Positions 27,152-36,149 of a stretch of DNA of 64,000 nt are shown here, one piece after another. Source of the DNA: Cellulomonas sp. PhB150. GTDB lineage: Bacteria > Actinomycetota > Actinomycetes > Actinomycetales > Cellulomonadaceae. Under the pieces are notes generated by a model. The model saw only the letters and a list, made by a program, of their open reading frames with translations, made no database searches and had not been told where the DNA came from. Location: assembly GCF_003755175.1 (NCBI RefSeq), contig NZ_RKHX01000005.1:1-64000 (forward strand), in the 5' to 3' direction. A program made the position numbers and the translations under genes. The first letter of the stretch is position 1. Every line of letters starts with the position of its first letter.

Positions 27152-28270
27152 ATGACGCGCGCGCGGATCGTCCTGGTGGTGGCCGTCGCCCTGCTCGCTG
27201 GCTGCTCGGGCGGGGGAGAGCCGGAGTCGTCGGGCTCGTCCCTGCCGCCGTCTTCTCCCGCCGCTCCGCCCTCGTCGGACCCGACCGTCTCCGTCACCGC
27301 GCAGGACGACGTCGCCACCGGTCTGCCCGCGCCGTGGGGGATCGCGTTCCTGCCGTCGGGCGACGCGGTGGTGACCCTGCGCGACGAGAAGCGGCTCGTG
27401 CTCGTCTCGTCGTCCGGCGCCGTGACCGAGGTGACCGGCCCGGGCGCCGACCAGCTCGACGACCTCGTGGTCCCGGGCGGCGAGGGCGGCCTGCTCGGAG
27501 TCGCGGTGCTCGGCTCGTCCGGCGACGCCGTCGACCTCGCACTCTACGCGACTGCGGCGGACGACAACCGCGTCCTGCGCGCCACGCTCACAGGCAACTC
27601 CCTCGGCGAGGTCCGGCCGATCCTCACCGGCATCGCCAAGGCGAACAACCACGACGGCGGCCGCCTCGCCGTCGGCCCCGACGGTTTCCTCTACGTCACC
27701 AGCGGCGACGCGACCGACACGGCGAACGCCCAGGACCCCGACTCGCTCAACGGCAAGATCCTGCGGATCACGGTCGACGGCGACCCCGCTCCCGGCAACC
27801 CGACCGAGGGCTCGCCGGTGTGGAGCCTCGGGCACCGCAACCCGCAGGGCCTGGGCTGGGCCGCCGACGGGCGGATGTTCGCCGCCGAGTTCGGCCAGAA
27901 CACCTGGGACGAGCTCAACGTCATCGAGCCCGGCTCGAACTACGGCTGGCCGACCGTCGAGGGCGAGGCCGGCGAGGACGGCTTCGTCGACCCGGTCGCG
28001 CAGTGGTCCACCGCCGACGCGTCCCCGAGCGGCCTGGCCGTGACCGCCGACGCGGTCTACCTGGCGGCGCTGCGCGGCGAGCGGCTCTGGCGGGTCCCGC
28101 TCACGGCGGACGGGGTCGGCACCCCGCAGCAGCTGCTCACCGACCTGGGCCGCCTGCGCGCCGTGGCCGTGGCGCCCGACGACTCGCTGTGGGTGCTGAC
28201 CAACAACACCGACGGCCGCGGCACCCCGCGCGCCGGCGACGACCGCATCGTCCGCCTCACCCTCGGCTGA
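27152..28270 (+). CDS. PQQ-dependent sugar (glucose/sorbosone) dehydrogenase, lipoprotein
   Basis: Protein of 372 residues. The ATG at 27152 gives a lipoprotein signal with lipobox LLAGC at about residues 14-18 and a Ser/Pro linker. The rest is a six-bladed soluble quinoprotein glucose dehydrogenase-type propeller: PWGIAFLPSGDAVVT, GGEGGLLGVAVL, NNHDGGRLAVGPDGFLYVT, KILRITVDGDPAPGNP, GHRNPQGLGW with the catalytic-type His, and GSNYGWPTVEGEAG. Members oxidise aldoses with PQQ outside the membrane. No PQQ synthesis genes are in the window, so the cofactor could be taken up, or the protein may bind another ligand. Confidence 0.92.
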   Translation: MTRARIVLVVAVALLAGCSGGGEPESSGSSLPPSSPAAPPSSDPTVSVTAQDDVATGLPAPWGIAFLPSGDAVVTLRDEKRLVLVSSSGAVTEVTGPGADQLDDLVVPGGEGGLLGVAVLGSSGDAVDLALYATAADDNRVLRATLTGNSLGEVRPILTGIAKANNHDGGRLAVGPDGFLYVTSGDATDTANAQDPDSLNGKILRITVDGDPAPGNPTEGSPVWSLGHRNPQGLGWAADGRMFAAEFGQNTWDELNVIEPGSNYGWPTVEGEAGEDGFVDPVAQWSTADASPSGLAVTADAVYLAALRGERLWRVPLTADGVGTPQQLLTDLGRLRAVAVAPDDSLWVLTNNTDGRGTPRAGDDRIVRLTLG

Positions 28271-28372
28271 CCCGCCGGCCCGCCGGCCGCCCGACCTGCC
28301 GGCCCGCGCGGGAGCCCGCGCCCGCGCCCGCGCCCTCGCCAACGGTCCCGCATCGCGGATCGGCGCGCACCT

Positions 28373-28468
28373 GGCCCGAGGTAGCCGCACTTGTGAGTGG
28401 TGTTGCCTCCTGCGACCCAAATCGGCCTCATCCGGCCACTCCCGTACCAAGTGCGGCTACCTCGGGCC
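28373..28468. repeat. Palindromic repeat, copy A
   Basis: Perfect 21-bp inverted repeat: arm 28373-28393 (core gaggtagccgcacttg) and its complement 28448-28468, 54 bases apart, with an inner gagtgg/ccactc extension. It is homologous to copy B at 29425-29518 over about 36 bases of the left arm. The rest of the 28271-28568 gap is low-complexity GC-rich sequence without a gene. Confidence 0.92.
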
Positions 28469-28568
28469 GTCGTGCCGAGGCGACCACAGCCCACCCCGGC
28501 CGGAGGGACGTCCACAGAACCGGGTCGTGGGCCGCCCACGCTGCTGGCCGACCTGCCGGAATCGCGTC

Positions 28569-29435
28569 ATGACGAACGTGACTGCTCATCGGCTTCGAGA
28601 ACTGGGCGGCGCCGCCCAGTTGCAGGACCTCGGCCGGGTGGCCGGTGCCCGTGCGGCACTGCGGGCGGCGGTGGCCAGTGGGCGAGTCGTGCGCCCGGCC
28701 CGGGGCGTCTACGCCCTCGCAGACGCCGACCGGGTCGCGATCGCGGCCGCGACGCACTGCGCGACGATCGCCTGCATCTCTGCGGTCGAGCGGTTCGGGA
28801 TCGCGGTCCTCGAGCCGTCGCGCACCCCGCATCTGGCCGTGCCGCGGGACCGGGGCCGCAGCGAGTCGCTCGTCCGGTCGGCTCAGGACGTGGTGCTGCA
28901 CCGCGAGGCCTGGGCGAGGTCGGGTCCTCTGGAAGGCGTCGTGGTGGCCCCGCTCGACGAGGCTCTTGCCCGGATGCTGCTGTGCTGCTCGGCGGAGGCC
29001 GCGCTCGTCTCGATCGACGACGCGCTGCATCGTGGCCGCACGACGACGGCCAGGATCGCCGCGGCACTGCCGAGCACCGCGCCGGTGTGGGCGCGCGTGG
29101 TGCTCGGGCGCGCGGACGGTCGAAGCATGTCCCCGCTGGAGACGTTGACCCGGCTTGCCCTGCGCGCCGCTGGGCTGGTGGTGGAACCTGGTCCGCTCGT
29201 GCCGCGGGTGGGCTACGTGGACCTGATCGTCGCCGGTCGAGTGGTCGTCGAGCTCGACGGGTACGAGTTCCACAGCGGCCGCATCCAGTTCCAGGACGAC
29301 CGCCGGCGGGACCGCGAGCTGGTCGCGCAGGGATACGTCGTCCTTCGCTTCACGTACACCGACGTGACGCATGACATGGCGGGCGTCGTCGCCGCCGTCA
29401 AGGCGGCCTGCGCGCGGCTGACAAGCCCGAGGTAG
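28569..29435 (+). CDS. AbiEi-like / DUF559 endonuclease-fold protein
   Basis: Protein of 288 residues from the ATG at 28569. Residues about 1-70 look like the AbiEi antitoxin-type winged helix (GGAAQLQDLGRVAG, GRVVRPARGVYAL). The C-terminal 90 residues carry a DUF559 (Vsr-like nuclease fold) pattern: SPLETLTRLALRAAGL, VGYVDLIVAGRVVVELDGYEFH with the acidic D-x-E residues, RRRDRELVAQGYVVLRFTYTDV. Such fusions occur in many actinobacteria, often beside mobile or defence genes; the activity is untested. The gene is bracketed by the two palindromic repeats, and its TAG stop lies inside the left arm of copy B. This supports movement or maintenance as a cassette. Confidence 0.85.
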   Translation: MTNVTAHRLRELGGAAQLQDLGRVAGARAALRAAVASGRVVRPARGVYALADADRVAIAAATHCATIACISAVERFGIAVLEPSRTPHLAVPRDRGRSESLVRSAQDVVLHREAWARSGPLEGVVVAPLDEALARMLLCCSAEAALVSIDDALHRGRTTTARIAAALPSTAPVWARVVLGRADGRSMSPLETLTRLALRAAGLVVEPGPLVPRVGYVDLIVAGRVVVELDGYEFHSGRIQFQDDRRRDRELVAQGYVVLRFTYTDVTHDMAGVVAAVKAACARLTSPR

Positions 29436-29518
29436 CCGCACTTGTGACTGGAGTTGCCTCCTGGGGCGCCCGAGAGCCCCAGGAGCGGTCACCAGTCACA
29501 AGTGCGGCTAGGTCGGGC
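29425..29518. repeat. Palindromic repeat, copy B
   Basis: A 27-bp arm 29425-29451 pairs with 29492-29518 with two mismatches. An inner hairpin (ctcctggggc with gccccaggag) sits in the loop. The left arm matches copy A almost base for base and includes the stop codon of the AbiEi/DUF559 gene. The metG start is 75 bases further on. Confidence 0.92.
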
Positions 29519-29593
29519 CGATGGGCGACCAGCCACGCGGACGGCAGGTGGGCGGAGGGGGAGTCGCGGCGCCCGGGCACCTAGGATCGGCGC

Positions 29594-31378
29594 ATGTCTC
29601 GCATCCTGTCCGCCGTCGCGTGGCCCTACGCGAACGGCCCCCGCCACATCGGTCACGTCGCCGGCTTCGGCGTCCCCTCGGACGTCTTCTCCCGCTACAT
29701 GCGCATGGCCGGTCACGACGTGCTGATGGTGTCCGGCACCGACGAGCACGGGACGCCAATCCTGGTGCAGGCGGAGCAGGAGGGCGTGGGCCCGCAGGAG
29801 CTCGCGGACCGCTACAACCGCGTCATCGTCGAGGACCTCGCGCAGCTGGGCCTGAGCTACGACCTGTTCACGCGCACCACCACGCGCAACCACTACGCCG
29901 TGGTGCAGGAGATGTTCCGCACGGTGCACAAGAACGGGTACATGGTCGAGCAGTCGACCATGGGCGCGATCAGCCCGAGCACGGGCCGCACGCTGCCCGA
30001 CCGCTACATCGAGGGCACGTGCCCCATCTGCGGGTACGACGGCGCTCGCGGCGACCAGTGCGACAACTGCGGCAACCAGCTCGACGCGATCGACCTCATC
30101 AACCCGCACAGCCGGATCAACGGCGAGAAGCCGAAGTTCGTCGAGTCGACGCACTTCTTCCTCGACCTGCCCGCGTTCGCGAGCGCGCTCGAGGCGTGGC
30201 TCAAGGGCCGGCAGGGCTGGCGCCCCAACGTGCTGAAGTTCTCCCTCAACCTCATCGACGACATGCGCCCCCGGGCCATGACGCGGGACATCGACTGGGG
30301 CATCCCGGTGCCGCTGCCCGGCTGGGAGGAGAACCCGAACAAGCGCCTGTACGTCTGGTTCGACGCGGTGATCGGCTACCTCTCGGCCAGCATCGAGTGG
30401 GCACGGCGCTCGGGCGACGACGACGCGTGGCGCCCGTTCTGGAACGACCCCGAGGCCCTGAGCTACTACTTCATGGGCAAGGACAACATCACGTTCCACT
30501 CCCAGATCTGGCCCGCCGAGCTCATGGGCTACGACGGCCGGGGGAACAAGGGCGGCGCGCCCGGCCCGTACGGGACGCTGCAGCTGCCGACCGAGGTCGT
30601 CTCGAGCGAGTACCTCAACGTGGCCGGCCAGCAGTTCAGCTCGTCGCGCGGCGTGGTCATCTACGTGCGCGACATGCTCGCGCGCTACCAGCCCGACGCG
30701 CTGCGGTACTACCTGTCCGTGGCCGGGCCGGAGACGCAGGACGTCGACTTCACCTGGGCCGAGTTCAAGCGGCGCACCAACGACGAGCTCGTCGCGGGCT
30801 GGGGCAACCTGGTCAACCGCACGGCGAGCATGATCGCCAAGAACTTCGGCGAGATCCCGGCCGCCGGTGAGCTGCAGCCGGTGGACCACGGGCTGCTCGC
30901 GACGACCGGCGCGGCGTTCGGGTCCGTCGGCGACCTGCTCGGCGGGCACCGCAACCGTGCGGCGATCGGCGAGGCGATGCGGGTGGTCCAGGAGGCCAAC
31001 CGCTACATCTCCGAGACCGAGCCGTGGAAGCTGACCGGCGACCGCGAGCGGCTGGGCACGGTGCTCAACACCGCCGCGCAGGCCGTCTCGGACGCCAACA
31101 CGCTGCTCGCGCCGTTCCTGCCGTTCGCGGCGCAGAAGGTGCACGAGACCTTCGGTCGCACGGGCACGTTCGCGCCGCAGCCGCGGATCGACGAGGTCAC
31201 GGACCTGGACGACGAGTCCCGGCACTACCCGATCATCACGGGCGACTACTCGGCGACGCCGCGGTTCGCGTCGGTGCCGGTCGTGGCCGGGACGCCCGTG
31301 GCCAAGCCGGTGCCGGTGTTCACCAAGCTCGACGACGACATCGTCGAGCAGGAGATCGAACGCGCGAAGAACGCCTGA
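29594..31378 (+). CDS. metG: Methionyl-tRNA synthetase
   Basis: Protein of 594 residues that charges tRNA-Met. Class I signatures: RHIGH at residues 17-21, and the KMSKS loop present as FSSSRG (about 348-353), where the usual FSKSRG lysine is serine. The connective domain has a four-Cys zinc site ([13 protein letters not shown]). [11 protein letters not shown] and [15 protein letters not shown] line the Met/adenylate pocket. The helical anticodon domain follows and there is no C-terminal tRBD domain. tatD follows after 3 bases, as in many actinobacteria. Confidence 0.96.
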   Translation: MSRILSAVAWPYANGPRHIGHVAGFGVPSDVFSRYMRMAGHDVLMVSGTDEHGTPILVQAEQEGVGPQELADRYNRVIVEDLAQLGLSYDLFTRTTTRNHYAVVQEMFRTVHKNGYMVEQSTMGAISPSTGRTLPDRYIEGTCPICGYDGARGDQCDNCGNQLDAIDLINPHSRINGEKPKFVESTHFFLDLPAFASALEAWLKGRQGWRPNVLKFSLNLIDDMRPRAMTRDIDWGIPVPLPGWEENPNKRLYVWFDAVIGYLSASIEWARRSGDDDAWRPFWNDPEALSYYFMGKDNITFHSQIWPAELMGYDGRGNKGGAPGPYGTLQLPTEVVSSEYLNVAGQQFSSSRGVVIYVRDMLARYQPDALRYYLSVAGPETQDVDFTWAEFKRRTNDELVAGWGNLVNRTASMIAKNFGEIPAAGELQPVDHGLLATTGAAFGSVGDLLGGHRNRAAIGEAMRVVQEANRYISETEPWKLTGDRERLGTVLNTAAQAVSDANTLLAPFLPFAAQKVHETFGRTGTFAPQPRIDEVTDLDDESRHYPIITGDYSATPRFASVPVVAGTPVAKPVPVFTKLDDDIVEQEIERAKNA

Positions 31379-31381
31379 CCC

Positions 31382-32311
31382 GTGGCCCGCACGCGCGAGC
31401 GCGGCTGGCCGCCCGCCCCGGACGCCCTCCCGGTCCCGGTCGTCGACAACCACACCCACCTCGACTCGGTCGTGGAGTGGGTGGCCGACGGCTGGGAGCC
31501 GGGGGCGCCGGCGGGGACGACGACGATCGCGCAGCACCTGGAGCGAGCGGCGGCCGTCGGCGTGACGCGGATGGTCCAGGTCGGCTGCGACCTGGACGCC
31601 GTGCACTGGACCGACGAGGTCGTCCGTGCGCATCCCCAGCTGCTGGGGGCCGTCGCGATCCATCCCAACGAAGCCGTCCTGCACGCGGGGGTGCGCGAGA
31701 TCGCGCCCGACGAGCTCGAGCCCGACCCGCAGCCGCGGCACGCGACCCAGCTCGACGACGCCATCGACACCGTCATGAGCATCGCCCGGGCGAACCCCCG
31801 CATCCGGGCGATCGGCGAGACCGGCCTCGACTACTTCCGCGCAGGACCGCAGGGCCGCGCGGTCCAGCGCGACGCGTTCCGCGCGCACGTCGCGCTCGCC
31901 AAGGAGCTCGGCCTCGCGCTGCAGATCCACGACCGTGACGCGCACGACGACGTCGTCGACGTCCTGCTCAACGACGGTGCCCCGGAGCGGACCGTCTTCC
32001 ACTGCTTCAGCGGCGGCCCGGACCTGGCCCGGATCGCCCGGGAGCAGGGCTGGTACGCGAGCTTCGCCGGCCCGGTCAGCTTCGGCGCGAACGACGAGCT
32101 GCGCGCGGCGCTCGGCGAGCTGCCCCCGGAGCTCGTCCTCGTCGAGACCGACGCCCCGTACCTCACGGTGCACCCGTTCCGCGGCCGCCCCAACGCGCCG
32201 TACCTGCTGCCGGGCACGGTGCGCACCGTCGCCGAGGTGACCGGGCGGGACCTGGAGGCGGTCTGCACGCAGATCGCGCGGAACTCCGAGGCCGTCTACG
32301 GGCCCTGGTGA
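31382..32311 (+). CDS. tatD: TatD family metal-dependent deoxyribonuclease
   Basis: Protein of 309 residues from a GTG 3 bases after the metG stop. Metal and active-site motifs: NHTHLD at about residue 23, AIHPNEA, IGETGLDYFR, LQIHDRDAHDD, VFHCFSGG and VETDAPYL. TatD enzymes are 3'-5' DNases linked to DNA repair and quality control. The metG-tatD-rpfB order is conserved in actinobacteria. Confidence 0.95.
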   Translation: MARTRERGWPPAPDALPVPVVDNHTHLDSVVEWVADGWEPGAPAGTTTIAQHLERAAAVGVTRMVQVGCDLDAVHWTDEVVRAHPQLLGAVAIHPNEAVLHAGVREIAPDELEPDPQPRHATQLDDAIDTVMSIARANPRIRAIGETGLDYFRAGPQGRAVQRDAFRAHVALAKELGLALQIHDRDAHDDVVDVLLNDGAPERTVFHCFSGGPDLARIAREQGWYASFAGPVSFGANDELRAALGELPPELVLVETDAPYLTVHPFRGRPNAPYLLPGTVRTVAEVTGRDLEAVCTQIARNSEAVYGPW

Positions 32312-32387
32312 ACCGACACGCCGCACGACACGCCGGGCAGCCGGGTGAGGGATCCCCAGGGTGTCCGTTCTGCGGTTCCGGGGCTCA

Positions 32388-32406
32388 TCACGGATCGGTT
32401 ACGGTC
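32388..32406 (+). promoter_or_regulatory. Shared upstream element of G5 gene 1
   Basis: A 19-base element ending tcggttacggtc. It agrees in 17 of 19 positions with 33700-33718 upstream of rpfB. A small hairpin (tcgcggg/cccgcga, 32419-32436) lies between it and the start codon. Confidence 0.55.
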
Positions 32407-32455
32407 TGACGATGCCAGTCGCGGGACCACCCGCGAGACCGACGAGAGGACCGGC

Positions 32456-33655
32456 GTGACGGACGGCGAGCAGGGCGCGGCGACGCGCCGGAGCGCGCCT
32501 CGTCGACGCCTCGGTCGCATCGTCGCCCAGGCCTCCGTGCTGGCGGTCGTCGCCGGTGCCACGAGCGCCTTCGCCGTCATGCACAAGCAGGTCACCGTCG
32601 ACGTCGACGGCCAGCAGGTGCAGGTCGAGGGCTTCGGTCGGACCGTCGGCGCGGTGCTCGCGGGCGCCAAGATCCAGGTCGGCGACGGCGACCTCGTCGC
32701 ACCCGGCCTGCACGACAGCGTCGCCCAGGGCGAGCAGATCGTCGTCCGGCACGGCCGCGACCTGAAGCTCGTCGTCGACGGCGAGCCGCAGACGGTCTGG
32801 ACCACGGCGCTGACCGTGGGCGAGGCGGTCGAGGGCCTGGGCCTGCGCGACGGGGACGTGCGCCTGTCGGCGAGCCGGTCGGAGCCGCTGGGTCGCGACG
32901 CGCTGCGGGTGTCGACCGAGAAGACGATCCACCTCGCGGTCGACGGCCAGGTCATCGACGGCGTGAGCAGCGCGGCCACCGTGCGCGACGCGCTCAAGGA
33001 CATCGGGCTGGTGCTCGACGAGGGCGACGAGGTGTCGGTCCCGCTCGACGCGACCGCGGTCGACGGCCTCGTCGTGCTGGTCACGCGCGCGGCCACCGAC
33101 GCCGAGACCCGCACCGAGGCCGTGAAGTTCAAGGTCGAGGAGATCGACGACCCGGGCCTGGCCAAGGGCACCAAGGTGGTCGTGACCAAGGGCAAGGCCG
33201 GCATCCGCACCACCACGTACCAGCTCGACACGGTCGGCGGCGTGGTCACGGACCGTCAGGCCGTCTCGTCGGTCGTCACCACCGAGCCCGTGACCCAGGT
33301 GGTCCACGTCGGCACGATGGTGCTGCCGGACCCGAGCGACATCCACGTCTCGCCGGGCAGTGCGCAGGCCATCGCCCGGGACCTGGCGGCCGCGCGCGGG
33401 TGGGGCGACGACCAGTTCGCCTGCCTGGTCACGCTCTGGAAGCACGAGAGCGGCTGGCGCATCAACGCCGAGAACAAGTCGTCGGGCGCCTACGGCATCC
33501 CGCAGGCGCTGCCGGGCACCAAGATGGCCTCCGTCGGTGCGGACTGGCGCACGAACCCCGCCACCCAGATCACTTGGGGGCTCGGCTACATCAAGAACCG
33601 GTACAAGACGCCCTGCGGGGCCTGGGCTTCTTTCCAGTCCCAGGGCTGGTACTGA
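32456..33655 (+). CDS. G5-domain cell-wall enzyme with lytic-transglycosylase-like domain
   Basis: Protein of 399 residues. The GTG at 32456 has GAGAGGA upstream and gives a basic N-terminus followed by an uncleaved or late-cleaved signal span (about residues 20-40). Three ubiquitin-like DUF348 repeats follow (VTVDVDGQQVQVEGFGRTVG, LKLVVDGEPQTVWTTALTV, IHLAVDGQVIDGVSSAATV), then a G5 domain, then a lysozyme-fold domain with catalytic Glu331 in WKHESGW, YGIPQALPG and the final CGAWASFQSQGWY. This C-terminus is the transglycosylase type, not the Rpf domain. It likely cleaves peptidoglycan at sites of growth and partners the rpfB gene that follows. Confidence 0.9.
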   Translation: MTDGEQGAATRRSAPRRRLGRIVAQASVLAVVAGATSAFAVMHKQVTVDVDGQQVQVEGFGRTVGAVLAGAKIQVGDGDLVAPGLHDSVAQGEQIVVRHGRDLKLVVDGEPQTVWTTALTVGEAVEGLGLRDGDVRLSASRSEPLGRDALRVSTEKTIHLAVDGQVIDGVSSAATVRDALKDIGLVLDEGDEVSVPLDATAVDGLVVLVTRAATDAETRTEAVKFKVEEIDDPGLAKGTKVVVTKGKAGIRTTTYQLDTVGGVVTDRQAVSSVVTTEPVTQVVHVGTMVLPDPSDIHVSPGSAQAIARDLAAARGWGDDQFACLVTLWKHESGWRINAENKSSGAYGIPQALPGTKMASVGADWRTNPATQITWGLGYIKNRYKTPCGAWASFQSQGWY

Positions 33656-33699
33656 CCGTCCCTTTACCAGGGCGCCGACCCGAGGGGTTGGCAACCCGA

Positions 33700-33718
33700 T
33701 CACGATTCGGTTACGGTC
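33700..33718 (+). promoter_or_regulatory. Shared upstream element of rpfB
   Basis: Near copy (17/19) of the element at 32388-32406. It is followed by an inverted repeat cgctccgg/ccggagcg (33725-33732, 33757-33764) inside a 220-base leader, long enough for a structured 5' UTR. No known riboswitch could be matched with confidence. Confidence 0.55.
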
Positions 33719-33937
33719 GCGTGTCGCTCCGGACGAACCGGCCCTGATCGGGTTGGCCGGAGCGAACGGCGCCGGGCTGTGTCCCGGACGCCGAGACGGC
33801 CGGATCGGGGATCCGGGACCGACGGGGACGCCTCCCTCCAGGCGTCCGCTGGCCAGCAGCACCGGCCGCCGCCGGGTGTGCCGGGAACGGCACGCGCTCC
33901 GCCCCCCGTGCCCGGGCACCTCGACGGCTGGAGCCCC

Positions 33938-35152
33938 GTGCAGTTCACGACCCGCATCCTTGGACCCCTCGCGCGCAACCGCAGCGCACACGCAGAAGCG
34001 GGGGGCCGTCGATCCGGTCGTCGCGTCCTGCCCGTCGTGGCAGGCGCCACGGTGCTCGTCCTCGCCGGCGGCACCGCCGCCTACGCCCACGCGCACAAGA
34101 CCGTCTCCCTCGACGTGGACGGCCAGGTGCAGCACGTCAGCACGTTCGCCGGCTCCGTCGACGCGCTGCTCGCGGACCAGGGTGTGCAGGTCGGCACCCG
34201 GGACACGGTCTCCGCGACCGGCGCGCTGGGTGAGGGCCAGGACGTCGTCGTGCGTCACGCCCACCAGATCACCGTCGCCCGCGACGGCGTGAACGACACC
34301 GTGTGGACCACGGCGCTGACCGCCGACGAGGCGCTCGACACCCTCGCCGCGCGCGACGCCAGCGTCTCGTTGGTCGCCTCCCGCAGCTCGGGCGGTCGCG
34401 CCGAGCTGCCGCTGGACCTCGTCCTGCACGGCTCGGTCGACGTGCTCGTCGACGGCAAGACCCTCACGGGCCAGGATGCCGACGTCTCCGTCGGCCAGGT
34501 GCTCGGCGAGCTCGGCGTCACGCTCGAGCCCCTGGACCGCGTCGCGGTGCAGCAGGGCGACACGGGCCGGGTGCAGGTCGTCGTCAACCGCGTCGTCGTC
34601 GACGAGAAGAAGACGACCAAGAAGCTCTCGTTCGACTCGAGCACGAAGAAGGACTCGTCGGCCTACGTCGGCACCAAGAAGGTCACGACCGAGGGCAAGA
34701 AGGGCACGCGGACCATCGTCACGCGCGTCACGACCGTCGACGGCAAGGTCACCGACAAGGTCAAGCTCTCCGACAAGGTCACGAAGAAGCCGGTCGACGA
34801 GGTCATCACGGTCGGCACCAAGGAGCGTCCCGTCGTGAAGACGACGACCTCCTCGAGCTCGGGCTCGGGCTCGTCGGGCAAGTCCGGACCGATCAAGGCG
34901 GGGGGCAAGGCCGACGACCTCAACTGGGCCGCGCTGGCCAAGTGCGAGTCGGGCGGCAACCCGCGCGTCGTCTCCTCGAACGGGCTGTACCACGGCCTCT
35001 ACCAGTTCTCGGTGGGCACGTGGCGCGGGGTCGGTGGCTCGGGACTGCCGTCGCAGGCGTCGTCCTCCGAGCAGACCGCACGCGCCAAGATGCTCTACAA
35101 CCGCTCGGGCGCCGGTCAGTGGCCCGTGTGCGGGAAGAACCTGTTCTCCTGA
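33938..35152 (+). CDS. rpfB: Resuscitation-promoting factor RpfB
   Basis: Protein of 404 residues. The GTG at 33938 has GGAG 5 bases upstream; the open frame before it is leader sequence. After a signal anchor (about residues 30-50) come three DUF348 repeats, a G5 domain (KLSFDSSTKKDSSAYVG to VITVGTKERP), a Ser/Gly linker and the Rpf domain: WAALAKCESGGNP with catalytic Glu337, NGLYHGLYQFSVGTW and WPVCGKNL. Paired cysteines fit the Rpf fold. It is a muralytic enzyme that helps dormant or slow cells restart growth. The next gene is rsmA, as in M. tuberculosis. Confidence 0.96.
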   Translation: MQFTTRILGPLARNRSAHAEAGGRRSGRRVLPVVAGATVLVLAGGTAAYAHAHKTVSLDVDGQVQHVSTFAGSVDALLADQGVQVGTRDTVSATGALGEGQDVVVRHAHQITVARDGVNDTVWTTALTADEALDTLAARDASVSLVASRSSGGRAELPLDLVLHGSVDVLVDGKTLTGQDADVSVGQVLGELGVTLEPLDRVAVQQGDTGRVQVVVNRVVVDEKKTTKKLSFDSSTKKDSSAYVGTKKVTTEGKKGTRTIVTRVTTVDGKVTDKVKLSDKVTKKPVDEVITVGTKERPVVKTTTSSSSGSGSSGKSGPIKAGGKADDLNWAALAKCESGGNPRVVSSNGLYHGLYQFSVGTWRGVGGSGLPSQASSSEQTARAKMLYNRSGAGQWPVCGKNLFS

Positions 35153-35228
35153 CCTGACGCCTCGACGCCCGCCCACCCCGAGCAGGGGTGCGGCGGGCGT
35201 CGTCGTCCGCTGCCCTAGGCTCGTGCGC

Positions 35229-36149
35229 ATGTCGACGACCGCCCTGCTCGGGCCCACGGAGATCCGTGAGCTGGCCGCCCGGGCTGGGATCCGCCCCACC
35301 AAGCAGCTCGGGCAGAACTTCGTGCTCGACGGCGGGACGGTCCGCAAGATCGTCCGCCAGGCCGACGTCGCTGCAGGTGACCGCGTCGTGGAGGTCGGGC
35401 CCGGGCTCGGCTCGCTGACGCTCGGGCTGCTCGAGGTCGGCGCCGACGTCACGGCCGTCGAGATCGACCCCGTGCTGGCGCGGCTCCTGCCGGAGACCGT
35501 CTCGCGGCACGTCGAGGGCCTCACGACGAGCACCGAGGGCGACGTGGTCGTCCTGCGGGACGAGACCGGTCGCGCTCGCCTCACCCTCGTCACCGCCGAC
35601 GCGCTGACGGTCACCGAGCTGCCCGGCGAGCAGCCCGTGGCCTTCGTCGCGAACCTGCCCTACAACGTCTCCGTGCCGGTGCTGCTCACGTTCCTCGAGC
35701 GGTTCGGCACCATCGAGCGTGGCCTGGTCATGGTGCAGGCCGAGGTCGCCGACCGGCTGGCCGCACCCCCGGGCAGCCGCACGTACGGCATCCCCTCGGC
35801 CAAGACCGCCTGGTACGCCGACGCGCGCCGGACCTCGACGATCGGGCGGTCGGTCTTCTGGCCCGCCCCCAACGTCGACTCCGCCCTCGTGCGCTTCGAC
35901 CGCCGCGAGCCCCCGACGACCACCGCGAGCCGCACCGAGGTGTTCGCGGTCGTCGACGCCGCGTTCGCGCAGCGCCGCAAGATGCTCCGCTCGGCCCTCT
36001 CGTCGCTCGCCGGGTCGGCCGATGCGGCGGTCGCCGCGCTCGAGGCCGCGGGCGTGGACCCGCAGGCCAGGGGCGAACGTGTAGACATCGTGGGGTTCGC
36101 CCGGATCGCGGAGCACCTGGTGGGTGGCTCTGGCAGGGTGGACGCGTGA
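35229..36149 (+). CDS. rsmA: 16S rRNA dimethyladenosine transferase
   Basis: Protein of 306 residues that N6-dimethylates A1518 and A1519 of 16S rRNA in late 30S assembly. Motifs: PTKQLGQNFVLD, SAM-binding VVEVGPGLGSLTLGLLE, acidic VEIDP, and the catalytic NLPYNVSVPV. The C-terminal helical domain has AFAQRRKMLRSALSSL. The ATG at 35229 gives the standard start. ispE begins 4 bases before its stop. Confidence 0.96.
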   Translation: MSTTALLGPTEIRELAARAGIRPTKQLGQNFVLDGGTVRKIVRQADVAAGDRVVEVGPGLGSLTLGLLEVGADVTAVEIDPVLARLLPETVSRHVEGLTTSTEGDVVVLRDETGRARLTLVTADALTVTELPGEQPVAFVANLPYNVSVPVLLTFLERFGTIERGLVMVQAEVADRLAAPPGSRTYGIPSAKTAWYADARRTSTIGRSVFWPAPNVDSALVRFDRREPPTTTASRTEVFAVVDAAFAQRRKMLRSALSSLAGSADAAVAALEAAGVDPQARGERVDIVGFARIAEHLVGGSGRVDA

